A stretch of 64,000 nt of DNA, taken from contig CALKNK010000009.1 in NCBI GenBank assembly GCA_938091165.1, positions 67,365-131,364 of the forward strand. Direction: 5' to 3'. Below the pieces are notes generated by a model that had not been told where the DNA came from, searched no databases, and worked only from the letters and a program-made list of their open reading frames with translations. The translations under genes and the position numbers were made by a program. Source of the stretch: an uncultured Ilumatobacter sp. (GTDB lineage Bacteria; Actinomycetota; Acidimicrobiia; Acidimicrobiales; Ilumatobacteraceae). Positions within the stretch are counted from its first letter, which is position 1, and every line of letters starts with the position of its first letter. Of this stretch, positions 44,809 through 53,032 are shown one piece after another.

Positions 44809-46293
44809 ATGACACGCAGGACGAAGATCGTGGCCACCATCGGCCCGGCAAGTGACACCGCCACCGGTCTTCAGGACCTCATCCGCGCCGGTGTCGACGT
44901 CGTGCGCCTCAACTTGAGCCACGGCACGATCGAGGAACACCTGCTGCGGCTCAGTACGGTCCGCGCCGCTGCCGAAACGGTCGGCAAAGAGGTGGCGGTA
45001 CTTGCCGACTTGCCCGGCCCGAAAATTCGATCTGGTCGTTTCCCTGAAAGCGGAGCTGTGCTCGCTGTAGGCGAGTTGGTGGAGCTGCGTGCCGGCGATG
45101 AGCCAAGTGACTCACGCTGCATCTACGTGCAGTACGAAACGCTGCTTGAAGACCTGACGATAGGCGGGAACGTAATGCTCGGCGACGGCGCGATCTCGAT
45201 GTCAGTGCAGTCGGTAGAAGATACGTGCGCCACAGTTCGCGTCGAGACAGGCGGTATTGCCAATGGTCAGCCCGGTGTGCATCTGCCATCCGACAATCTG
45301 CGCCTCGCCACCCCGACTGATGAGGACTTGGTGCTCGCTGACGAGATGGCAACGGCAGGGGTCGAATTCATTGCCGTGTCGTTCGTCCGCCAAGCAATCG
45401 ATGTTCAGCGAGTCCGTGACGTTGTCGGTCTGCGCGCGCAGCTCGTCGCGAAGATCGAAACAAACTCGTCGATTGCCAACCTTGACGACATAGTGAAGAT
45501 GTCCGATGCCGTGATGGTGGCCCGCGGGGACCTGGGCATCGACTGTCCAATCGAAGATGTGCCGCACCTACAGAAGAAAATCATTCGGCACTGCGTCGAG
45601 CTCGGTACCCCGGTCATCACCGCCACGCAGATGCTCGAGTCGATGATTGAGTCGTCTGCACCAACGCGCGCTGAAGTGAGCGATGTTGCCAATGCGGTGT
45701 TCGACGGTACCGACGCGGTGATGCTGTCCGGCGAGACGGCTATTGGTCGTGACCCTGTCTCAGTTGTGACCACGATGGGCAAGATCGCAGAGCGAGCTGA
45801 ATCGGCGGCAAGCTACCGACAGTGGGCGGACCGCTTGGGACGAGTGCAACTCGACGGGCGACACGAACCAATGGAACAGGGCGACAGAGTCACAGCAGCA
45901 CTGACGCACGCCGCATCACAGGCGGCGATTGATTCGAAGGCATCAGCCATTCTGTGTTGTACGAACAGTGGGCGAACGGCGCGAGCCATGGCACGATTCC
46001 GGCCGGAAGCCGAAATGATCGCCCTTTCGCCGGAGGCGTCGATGGTTCGAAGCTTGGCGCTTACCTGGGGAGTCATTCCAATGCAGGTCGGCACGTACGA
46101 ATCCACCGACGAGATGGTCTGGTTCGCCGTCGAAACGGCTCTCCGGGCTGGCGCCGTGCGCCACGGTGACACCGTGGTGGTCCTAGCCGGTGTACCTGCC
46201 CAACGCCAGGCCGACCTTGACCGCAACCTGCCAAAACGTTCGTGGGTCGGGAGAGCAGCATCGGACGTGATGCGCATCGTGCATGTCGACTGA
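44809..46293 (+). CDS. pyk: Pyruvate kinase
   Basis: A 494-residue pyruvate kinase that converts phosphoenolpyruvate and ADP to pyruvate and ATP. Seen are TKIVATIGPASD, VRLNLSHGT, LADLPGPKIR, catalytic Lys in LVAKIETNSSI, metal-binding VARGDLGID, TATQMLESMI, and GTDAVMLSGETA. The C-terminal regulatory domain begins near the gap QLDGRHEPMEQG. The start lies 19 bases from the divergent phosphatase. That leaves little room for a leader, so a leaderless mRNA with -10 TAGACA at 44796-44801 is possible. A hydrolase gene overlaps the 3' end. Confidence 0.96.
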   Translation: MTRRTKIVATIGPASDTATGLQDLIRAGVDVVRLNLSHGTIEEHLLRLSTVRAAAETVGKEVAVLADLPGPKIRSGRFPESGAVLAVGELVELRAGDEPSDSRCIYVQYETLLEDLTIGGNVMLGDGAISMSVQSVEDTCATVRVETGGIANGQPGVHLPSDNLRLATPTDEDLVLADEMATAGVEFIAVSFVRQAIDVQRVRDVVGLRAQLVAKIETNSSIANLDDIVKMSDAVMVARGDLGIDCPIEDVPHLQKKIIRHCVELGTPVITATQMLESMIESSAPTRAEVSDVANAVFDGTDAVMLSGETAIGRDPVSVVTTMGKIAERAESAASYRQWADRLGRVQLDGRHEPMEQGDRVTAALTHAASQAAIDSKASAILCCTNSGRTARAMARFRPEAEMIALSPEASMVRSLALTWGVIPMQVGTYESTDEMVWFAVETALRAGAVRHGDTVVVLAGVPAQRQADLDRNLPKRSWVGRAASDVMRIVHVD

Positions 46294-47059
46294 ACTCTTT
46301 TCGGCAGTAACGGGCAACATCGACGATTTCGCCCGCCCGTTAATCATCTTGTGTCACGGTTCGATGGACCGGTCAGCAGGCATGCTTCGACTTAGTAGGC
46401 GACTTGAGGAGACTGCAGTCGTAATCCGTTACGACCGACGGGGCTACGCGAAATCGAGAGACATCGGACCCCCGTATGGAGTCGATGAGCAGATCGCTGA
46501 CCTGGCCCTGGTGATTGACCGGCATGCGCCGGGGCGGAGCATCGATCTGGCATTTGGACACAGTTTCGGAGGCAACGTCGTTCTTGGGCTGGCAGCTCAA
46601 CGGCCGGAGCTAATCGCTCGAACCGCTGTGTATGAGACACCGCTGTCGTGGTTGGATTGGTGGCCTAACAGCGGGGCAGGCGGTGCTGCAGCTCAAGCCG
46701 CCAGTCCGCAGGGCGCAGCCGAAGCGTTCATGCGCCGACTCGTCGGCGACGAGCGATGGGAGCGGTTGCCGGAAGCGACACGAGCTCGAAGGCGTGCCGA
46801 GGGTGAGTCGATGGTCGCTGAGCTCAACGATCTGCGCCGTGCTGCGCCTTGGAACCCCGATGATGTGCGTTGCCCGGTGTTAGCAGTCAGTGGCGACAAC
46901 GGACGCCCTCATCATCAACGAGGAATGCAGCTACTGGCCGACATGCTGCCGAAAGCAATGTTCGCCCGTCTTAATGGTGCGGGGCACGGTGCGCCCAACA
47001 CGCATCCGACCGAATTGTCGATGTTGCTCCGCGAGTGGCTCAGTCGAGAGATCGACTGA
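46283..47059 (+). CDS. Alpha/beta-fold hydrolase
   Basis: A 258-residue hydrolase. Seen are LIILCHGSMDRSAG (oxyanion loop), the nucleophile elbow GHSFGGNVV, an acid loop near AVSGDNGRPHH, and the catalytic His in NGAGHGAPN. ATG at 46283 overlaps the pyk stop by eleven bases, so it is translated from the pyk mRNA. Its 3' end overlaps the end of the convergent MFS gene by about 20 bases. The substrate is unknown. Confidence 0.87.
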   Translation: MSTELFSAVTGNIDDFARPLIILCHGSMDRSAGMLRLSRRLEETAVVIRYDRRGYAKSRDIGPPYGVDEQIADLALVIDRHAPGRSIDLAFGHSFGGNVVLGLAAQRPELIARTAVYETPLSWLDWWPNSGAGGAAAQAASPQGAAEAFMRRLVGDERWERLPEATRARRRAEGESMVAELNDLRRAAPWNPDDVRCPVLAVSGDNGRPHHQRGMQLLADMLPKAMFARLNGAGHGAPNTHPTELSMLLREWLSREID

Positions 47060-48215
47060 GGAGAATGCAGGCTGCGGAGATGGCGGCTGCTGCGGCGGAC
47101 AGGGCGGCGGACCCGCTGACGCCGTAGGCGCCATACAGCACACCGGTAAGAAGCGTGCCAACACCACGGGTGAGGGTACCTACGGCATTTCCAACCGCGA
47201 GTGTGGTACCGCGGGCTTCAGGCATCGCTTCACTGACGAGGGAAAGCGAAGTAACGAAGCCGTATTCAAAACCGATCAACAAAACCAGAAGGCCGGCGAC
47301 GCCGAGCCAAAGTTGGTCCCCGGCAGACAGCATCACGGCGAGGCCGAGCAGAACGACAACCGTGCCGCCGAGCGTTGACTTTATTTTTCCAACGCGGTCG
47401 GCAAACGTCGCTGTGCCAACGCTCGCAACCAGTTCAAAGAATCCAAAACCCATCACGATTAACCCCAGCCCTCCAGTTGAGACACCGAACTCGTCGTTGA
47501 GCCAAGTTCCCGAGATCACAAAGATCGACAGTCCGGCCGGGGCGAGCGTGGCCGATCCGAGGACGACGAGCCATGCCTTTGGCGTGAGACGCTGACGTGT
47601 TTGACTGACTGCGTTGACGCCAACTCGACGGGGCGCCACGGGGAGCGAGAGAGCAACCCCCAGAGCAGCGAGGCCACATCCAGCTGCAAGGAAGACGAAA
47701 GGACCGCGCCAGCCAAAGACGTTAATCAGAATTGCGATGATCGGACCACCAATAAGCAGTGCAAGCGCCCACGACGTTTCGAACAGTCCGATCGAGCGCG
47801 CCCGCCATCGATAGTCAATTCGGTGGCTGATGAAAGCATGCGCAGCCACAGTGAAGTTGGCGACACCGAGGATCAGAAGGACAAAAGCAATAGCAAATGT
47901 CCAGATCGAACCGCCGAGAGCGATGACTGACGAGACCGAAATGGTCGTTAAAGCGCCAATCATGATGAGGCGCTCGCGCCCTTGATCGAGGTGTTTACCG
48001 ACGACCACGGTGGACAGTCCTGCGGTCTCGCCGAGCCCCAACACGGTCGTGAGTTGGGTGGTGGAGACACCAAAGGCCCGCTCGAGAGTCGGCAGGAAAG
48101 GTGGAATCCAACGCAGCGCCGTATTAGCGACCGCCTTTGCGGCAGTCAATCGGACGAGGGTTGCTCGCGGGATCGGTCGATCGGGGCTGTTGTTCGAAGG
48201 TGCTGGCTCGGTCAC
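47040..48215 (-). CDS. MFS transporter
   Basis: A 391-residue protein with about twelve hydrophobic segments. GLGETAGLSTVVVGKHLDQG between the first segments and FADRVGKIKSTLGG in the second half give the MFS intracellular loop pattern. No specific substrate signature was recognised, so an exporter or an uptake role are both possible. GTG at 48215 overlaps the stop of the small upstream membrane protein gene (GTGA). The last 20 bases overlap the convergent hydrolase gene. Confidence 0.85.
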   Translation of the reverse strand: MTEPAPSNNSPDRPIPRATLVRLTAAKAVANTALRWIPPFLPTLERAFGVSTTQLTTVLGLGETAGLSTVVVGKHLDQGRERLIMIGALTTISVSSVIALGGSIWTFAIAFVLLILGVANFTVAAHAFISHRIDYRWRARSIGLFETSWALALLIGGPIIAILINVFGWRGPFVFLAAGCGLAALGVALSLPVAPRRVGVNAVSQTRQRLTPKAWLVVLGSATLAPAGLSIFVISGTWLNDEFGVSTGGLGLIVMGFGFFELVASVGTATFADRVGKIKSTLGGTVVVLLGLAVMLSAGDQLWLGVAGLLVLLIGFEYGFVTSLSLVSEAMPEARGTTLAVGNAVGTLTRGVGTLLTGVLYGAYGVSGSAALSAAAAAISAACILLSRSLD

Positions 48216-48508
48216 TCGGTGCGCGGATCTGTGATGGTGACCTGAGCGCCAAAGAACGAGCACTCGGTGTCAGTCACGGTGACACTTGTGCCGTCACGGC
48301 TGAAGTTGCCTTGGACCTTGTCGGCGCAGTCCTGCAACGAGGCGCGTTGGCTGTAAACCGAAAACGCGAGAAGAAGCAACACGGAGATGACGACTACCTT
48401 CTGCATGATCGTCTTCATGATCAACGCTGCTGCAAAAGAACCGATGAGGAAGATGATCACTGCCGTAGCGGACAAGCTTTTGGCTGCGTCAAGCGTGAGG
48501 GCGGACAC
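48212..48508 (-). CDS. Small two-helix membrane protein
   Basis: A 98-residue protein with two adjacent hydrophobic stretches (ATAVIIFLIGSFAAALIM and VVVISVLLLLAFSVY). A short polar tail carries two Cys residues (DCADKV, TECSFFG) that could form a disulfide outside the membrane. It starts with GTG at 48508 and overlaps the MFS gene start, so the two are coupled. No family was recognised. A helper for the transporter is a guess from position. Confidence 0.7.
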   Translation of the reverse strand: MSALTLDAAKSLSATAVIIFLIGSFAAALIMKTIMQKVVVISVLLLLAFSVYSQRASLQDCADKVQGNFSRDGTSVTVTDTECSFFGAQVTITDPRTE

Positions 48509-48552
48509 TTAGACGATCCTAATGCGGGCGGCGCTCTGTACGCTCGCAAGCG

Positions 48553-48993
48553 ATGAGCGACCAGCCAATAAACATGTCCTCGGGACTCCCAACCACAGTC
48601 CTTCCAGCGCCAGCCCCCGTCGACGCCCTGCGACTCGCCGAGGCGTTAGCGTTGCCTGAAGGAGAACGTCGGGCTGCGGTTAGCGCTGTGGTGGCAGCAT
48701 CGCCACGATTTCTCGCAGGGTGGGCCGAACTCGGCGATCTCGGTCGCGACACGATGGAGCGCTACGCGGCCTATCGAGTTGGATATCACCGGGGCCTCGA
48801 CACTTTACGGGCCAATGGGTGGCGGGGGAGCGGATACGTGAGGTGGGCGGAACCCACCAATCGCGGATTCCTGCGGGCATTACGGGGCTTAGGCGCAATG
48901 GCTGCGGAGATCGGCGAAACCGACGAGGCCGAGCGGATCACGCTGTTTCTCCTTCAACTAGACCCGACCGGGATCTCACTTGAATCTGACTGA
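48553..48993 (+). CDS. DUF3151 family protein
   Basis: A 146-residue protein matching the actinobacterial DUF3151 pattern. Seen are a Pro-rich leader, LAEALALPEGERRAAVSAVV, a conserved SPRFLAGWAELGDL, GYHRGLDTLRANGWRGSGYV, and GAMAAEIGETDEAERI near the end. The function is unknown. The helical style and the tetratricopeptide-like spacing suggest protein-protein contacts. It is the first gene of a plus-strand run ending with RNase D. mobA follows after 14 bases. Confidence 0.85.
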   Translation: MSDQPINMSSGLPTTVLPAPAPVDALRLAEALALPEGERRAAVSAVVAASPRFLAGWAELGDLGRDTMERYAAYRVGYHRGLDTLRANGWRGSGYVRWAEPTNRGFLRALRGLGAMAAEIGETDEAERITLFLLQLDPTGISLESD

Positions 48994-49007
48994 TTGCTGA
49001 GAGAAAC

Positions 49008-49583
49008 ATGGAGCGCGTTGCAGGAGCGATTCTCGCCGGTGGAGCTAGCCGTAGAATGGGCCGGACCAAAGCGCTGATCAACGTTGATGGCGTTCCTATG
49101 GCGCAGAGTGTGGCCAGGGCGCTGGCCCATGGCGGGTGCAGCGACATTGCCCTGATCGGCGGGTCGCCGTCAGAGCTTGCTCCGCTTAACATCCCTGTGG
49201 TTGAGGATGCTGCGCCCGGCCAAGGCCCCCTCGGTGGTGTCATCAGCGCCCTGCGTCACTTTGTTGACGCGTCGCACGTGCTGGTTGCTGCCTGCGACCT
49301 GCCTCTTCTCGATACTGAGACTGTTCGCAACCTGCTGCACTCTGCTCATGCCGATCCGCAATGCGCTGCAACGGTCGCCCAAACGGACCGGGTCGAACCG
49401 GCGCTTGTCGTCTGGAATCGCATCTTTCTGGATGACGTGTTGGCCCTCTTTGACGGCGGTGAAAGAGCGGTTTACCGCGTCCTCGACCAGATCGACACGC
49501 AAATCGTTCACGTGCGGGCTCAAGCGCTGACCAACGTCAATCGACCGCTCGATGTTCCGAGTTCCGGTGGTGTAGGCCAGTAG
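49008..49583 (+). CDS. mobA: Molybdenum cofactor guanylyltransferase
   Basis: A 191-residue nucleotidyltransferase that transfers GMP to molybdopterin to give MGD. The N-terminal LAGGASRRMGRTKALI is the GTP-binding signature. VAACDLPLLDTE holds the metal-binding Asp, and GPLGGVISAL is typical. A GAGAG ribosome site sits upstream of the ATG. A rhodanese gene follows nine bases downstream, which fits sulfur transfer in cofactor maturation. No other mo-gene is in the window. Confidence 0.88.
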   Translation: MERVAGAILAGGASRRMGRTKALINVDGVPMAQSVARALAHGGCSDIALIGGSPSELAPLNIPVVEDAAPGQGPLGGVISALRHFVDASHVLVAACDLPLLDTETVRNLLHSAHADPQCAATVAQTDRVEPALVVWNRIFLDDVLALFDGGERAVYRVLDQIDTQIVHVRAQALTNVNRPLDVPSSGGVGQ

Positions 49584-49592
49584 GGTCCCAAC

Positions 49593-49919
49593 GTGGCCAT
49601 ACCTGAAATTTCAGTGGACGAACTCTTGCTCCTCAAAGCGGCCGGTGAAGTTCGGCTTGTCGATGTGCGCGAAGACGACGAGTGGTTTGACAGTCACATT
49701 GAGTCCGCCGTTCACGTTGCTCTCGGTACGGTGCCTGAGCGTCTCGATGCTTTTGGAGATGATGAAGCGACTAAGCCCACTTATGTGATCTGCAGAGTGG
49801 GTGGGCGCAGCTATCGGGCGTGTGAGTTCGCGGCTGCTCAGGGAAAGAACGTTGTTAATGTTGCCGGCGGGATGATGGCTTGGTGGGCGGCTGGTCACAA
49901 TACGGTCTCGGGTCGCTGA
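49593..49919 (+). CDS. Rhodanese-like domain protein
   Basis: A 108-residue single-domain rhodanese. Seen are RLVDVREDDEWFDSHIESA and the active-site loop CRVGGRS with the persulfide-bearing Cys. It ends MMAWWAAGHN. Such proteins carry sulfane sulfur. It starts with GTG, nine bases after mobA, and RNase D begins two bases after its stop, so the run mobA-rhodanese-rnd is one unit. A direct role in molybdopterin sulfur chemistry is possible but unproven. Confidence 0.9.
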   Translation: MAIPEISVDELLLLKAAGEVRLVDVREDDEWFDSHIESAVHVALGTVPERLDAFGDDEATKPTYVICRVGGRSYRACEFAAAQGKNVVNVAGGMMAWWAAGHNTVSGR

Positions 49920-49920
49920 T

Positions 49921-51144
49921 ATGGCACGTTCGGGAGTGCGCAAGAACCGTGAGAGTAGACCAGCACAAATCGCCCCTGGTGAGATCGTTTACCAGTGGGT
50001 CGACACGCAGGAACATTTCGACGACGTCTTGAGTGAGCTGCTCGATGTCGATCGATATGCTCTGGATACGGAGTTCCATCGCGAGCGGACCTACTGGCCA
50101 AAGCTTGCACTGGTGCAAGTTGCCTGGCAGCCTGACGGTCGCGACGGCATTCAAGAATTGGCACTCATCGATCCGCTTGCTGTTGACATCTCGGGGTTCA
50201 GTCGACTTTTCGCTAGTGAATCTTTGTGCGTCATACATGCAGCCCAGCAGGATCTTGATGTACTCACCCACGCAGTGGGCAGCGTTCCGCGACGGATGTT
50301 TGACACACAACTCGCCGCTGGTTTCGTTGGTTACGGAAACCCGTCGCTTGTGGCTTTGTTGCAGGGTGAGATCAATATCACTCCGGCGAAGGGTGACCGG
50401 TTGACCGACTGGTTGCGGCGACCGCTGACCGAGAACCAGTGCCAATATGCGGCGATTGATGTCGAGTATCTGCTTGAGGTGCACGATTTGCTCGAGATCA
50501 AGCTTGAGGATGCAGGCCGAGGGCAGTGGGCCGTCGACGCATTTGAAGAACTTCTCAACAGGCCGGTCAGCGGAGCCAAACCTGAAGAGGCGTGGTTGCG
50601 TTTAAAAGACAGTCGGTCGCTACGGCCGGGTGCTCGTGCGGTGGCGCAATCGGTGGCGGCGTGGCGCGAGCGTCGCGCAATGCGAGTCGATATTCCGGTT
50701 CGGCAGGTACTGCCCGACCTTGCGATCCTGGGCGTGTCTCAGCGGAGTCCTTCGACGCTGAAAGAACTTTCTCAGGCGCGTGGGATTGATGACCGTCATT
50801 CGAAAGGCGCAATTGCTGAGGAGTTGTTGGAGGCGGTACGCGACGGCAAGGGCAACGAGCCGCCGGATGCGCCGGCATCACCTGATGACCTCGACAGGAA
50901 TCTGCGACCAGCGGTGACGCTGGTGTCAGCGTGGGTGAGCCAACTTGCGCGCGATGAGAAGATCGACACCGTGTTGCTTGGTACCCGAGGAGACATCGTT
51001 GCCTTTCTACGTGGCGATGACGATGCGAAATTGGCCCATGGATGGCGGGCGGCGATGCTTGGTGACGGCATTCAAGAACTAGTCGCCGGCAAAGCAGGCC
51101 TGACCTTTGAAGCCGGTCGCCTGAAGCTGATCTCTGTTGGCTGA
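49921..51144 (+). CDS. rnd: Ribonuclease D
   Basis: A 407-residue 3'-5' exoribonuclease of the DEDDy class. Seen are DTEFHRERTYWPKLALVQ (first Asp/Glu pair), HAAQQDLDVL (second Asp), and CQYAAIDVEYLLEVHD (Tyr and last Asp). An HRDC domain follows (about residues 215-295), and a second HRDC-like helical region closes the protein. The role is tRNA 3'-end maturation. The longer C-terminal half is normal for actinobacterial members. Confidence 0.92.
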   Translation: MARSGVRKNRESRPAQIAPGEIVYQWVDTQEHFDDVLSELLDVDRYALDTEFHRERTYWPKLALVQVAWQPDGRDGIQELALIDPLAVDISGFSRLFASESLCVIHAAQQDLDVLTHAVGSVPRRMFDTQLAAGFVGYGNPSLVALLQGEINITPAKGDRLTDWLRRPLTENQCQYAAIDVEYLLEVHDLLEIKLEDAGRGQWAVDAFEELLNRPVSGAKPEEAWLRLKDSRSLRPGARAVAQSVAAWRERRAMRVDIPVRQVLPDLAILGVSQRSPSTLKELSQARGIDDRHSKGAIAEELLEAVRDGKGNEPPDAPASPDDLDRNLRPAVTLVSAWVSQLARDEKIDTVLLGTRGDIVAFLRGDDDAKLAHGWRAAMLGDGIQELVAGKAGLTFEAGRLKLISVG

Positions 51145-51948
51145 AGACCTACGGCACTAATCAACTTTGGGCGACGACCAGTGGAGGCTTTTCTCGCTGG
51201 CGTGTAGCGTCAAAAATCGTTCTTCAGAGTCATGGCGATGGGCGGTCGTCGGCTGAAATCGGCGTGACCGAGCATGTGCTGCAGAAGAAAATCGTTGCCT
51301 TTTACCATGGCTCAATTACAAATGGACATGTGCTGGGCCGAAGGCTCTCAGATTGCGGATGAACTGACGCTCATACTGTTTCAGCGGTTCGGCGTCTGGT
51401 AGCTAACAACATTGCTGGGGGAATTGTTGTCAATGGCGTTGGAAACTCGAGGCCGGGATCGTGGTTGATCGATACGAGGCCTCTGGCATCGGTGCTGCCA
51501 ACGGCCCCTTGGCATCTCAAGACCGAACGCTAGTTCGCGCGAAGCGTTTGGCGTCTTGGCGTTGATTCTGCGGCAGTGATTTTCTCGAAAGATGGTGAGT
51601 AGTTGCTCGGTGCCACTTCGAAATCGCCGACGCTTGACCACTGCGATGACACGATCACTCGTTGGTGCACGCTTTCGAGTTACTTCTCCAGCGGGGATCT
51701 CAGTAAAGCCACTCTCAACATCGACGTTTGGAGAGCTTGGATCATGGTCGGCAACCAGATTGTTGCGGTAACAAAGCCAAGGCTAAGTGTGACTGTTGTC
51801 TGTTTAGCGCCTACCCTTTGGTTTGAGACGCCACGTTGCGGGTCATGAGAGCAGTATTTGTTGCCTAGGTGGCCAAGTGTCCGCGAAATGCCTGTTCAGG
51901 CCGGTATCATTCGTTCTAATGTCAACTTTCTAGTGTGGGAGCCCTGTC
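51145..51948. other. Gene-free stretch after RNase D
   Basis: About 800 bases with no gene I can support. Short frames in several phases have no recognised motif, good ribosome site or codon pattern like the neighbours. The sequence looks more AT-rich than flanking genes. A 10-base palindrome TTCGCGCGAA lies at 51534-51543. At the right end, GGGAG at 51937-51941 is the ribosome site of the next small gene. The stretch could hold decayed sequence or a small RNA. Confidence 0.5.
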
Positions 51949-52140
51949 GTGAAGAAGGGTCGTCATCGCCGTTTTGAAGAGGCGAGAAAACTTAAGCAGT
52001 CCGGACCAGGAGCGTTCGATCTCGGCCTTGGTGGTCGAGAAGATGTTGGGTCTGATGCAAATGAATCGTCAGGTGATGACGATTACGCCGAACTGGCCGC
52101 CAAGTACGGCGTTGAGTTCGACGACGAAGACGACGAATAG
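51949..52140 (+). CDS. Small charged protein of unknown function
   Basis: A 63-residue protein. The N-terminus is strongly basic (KKGRHRRFEEARKLKQ), the middle is Gly-rich, and the C-terminus is very acidic, ending EFDDEDDE. The start GTG at 51949 is supported by a GGGAG ribosome site seven bases upstream. The bipolar charge suggests a nucleic acid- or ribosome-contacting protein. No family was recognised. It is alone on the plus strand and converges on the gene ending at 52167. Confidence 0.7.
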   Translation: MKKGRHRRFEEARKLKQSGPGAFDLGLGGREDVGSDANESSGDDDYAELAAKYGVEFDDEDDE

Positions 52141-52166
52141 TTGCACTTGGGCGTTCTCGATCGCTT

Positions 52167-52988
52167 CTAACGCCTCACAACAGGATGCGCCAACGGTACC
52201 CACTCGGTCCGCTCCAGCAGTTGGACCATTTGGTCATAGATCGCCACGCCGACTAGCTCAACGATCTCGTTTCGAGCGGACTGGTACAGAGGCTCACCGC
52301 CGACGAACGCCTCGGGCTCTTCGGTGCACCACCAGCCAAAGTCTTCGCCTCCTGTTCCCCAGTCCCGGCGCTTCCACTCGCGCAGCCGTGAGGTGACATG
52401 ACCTGATTCGTCACTGGAATGTTCGAGTCGCAGAGGGACTTGCCAGCACACCTGCGGCTTCCAGTCCATCATTCGTTCGCCGAGGGCATCGGCTGCAACA
52501 TGAAGTGCGCAACCGGCGCCGCCCTTGAATCCAGGCCGGTTCAAAAAGATGCAGGCGCTGGTGCCTTCGTGGCTGACGAGTTCGGTCATGACGGTCGGGT
52601 TACCTTCGTCGTCCGGATCGCCGTCGCGGAGGTAGCCCGGTAACCCTTTCTTGCCAGTCGCAGCCTTGGTATGGAATTGCATGTGCCTGGGTTCCACGCG
52701 GTCGAAATAAGACTTCAGATTGTCAACATCGGCATCATCAACGAAATGGGCGCCGAACGAGCAGCATCCCTGCATCAACTCGGGGGCAGGTTCGTCGAGA
52801 ATGCCCTTGCAGCCGCAACCAAAGATGCATGTGTAGTTCGATCGGAGGTACGTAGCGTCGAAAACCCAGGTCCGGTGTTCATCAGGGTCATCAAAGCTGA
52901 TCCACTCATGGACATCAATGGGCTGGGACTCAGATCCGCTCACAGCGGAGCAAGCTACTGCCAGAACGCTGTGCAACCGATCCCGCAT
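52167..52988 (-). CDS. Cysteine-rich actinobacterial protein of unknown function
   Basis: A protein of up to 273 residues. A conserved-looking block has DPDEHRTWVFDATYL, then Cys54, Cys58, Cys60, Cys75 and Cys76 (TCIFGCGCKG, QGCCSFGAHF). Further Cys follow at 146, 160, 181 and 221. The pattern suggests a metal or Fe-S site, loosely like YkgJ-type cysteine proteins. I recall similar proteins in other actinobacteria, but no function. The ATG at 52988 is uncertain, because the first 25 residues look unlike the rest. It is divergent from alaS, 44 bases away. Confidence 0.75.
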   Translation of the reverse strand: MRDRLHSVLAVACSAVSGSESQPIDVHEWISFDDPDEHRTWVFDATYLRSNYTCIFGCGCKGILDEPAPELMQGCCSFGAHFVDDADVDNLKSYFDRVEPRHMQFHTKAATGKKGLPGYLRDGDPDDEGNPTVMTELVSHEGTSACIFLNRPGFKGGAGCALHVAADALGERMMDWKPQVCWQVPLRLEHSSDESGHVTSRLREWKRRDWGTGGEDFGWWCTEEPEAFVGGEPLYQSARNEIVELVGVAIYDQMVQLLERTEWVPLAHPVVRR

Positions 52989-53032
52989 CCTCCACGCCGC
53001 TTGATGGGCTGCTCGGTAGGATCGGCGCCGAT

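Noticed and set aside
51534..51543. Palindrome TTCGCGCGAA in the gap after rnd
   Set aside because: A single 10-base GC-rich palindrome with no partner feature is expected by chance.
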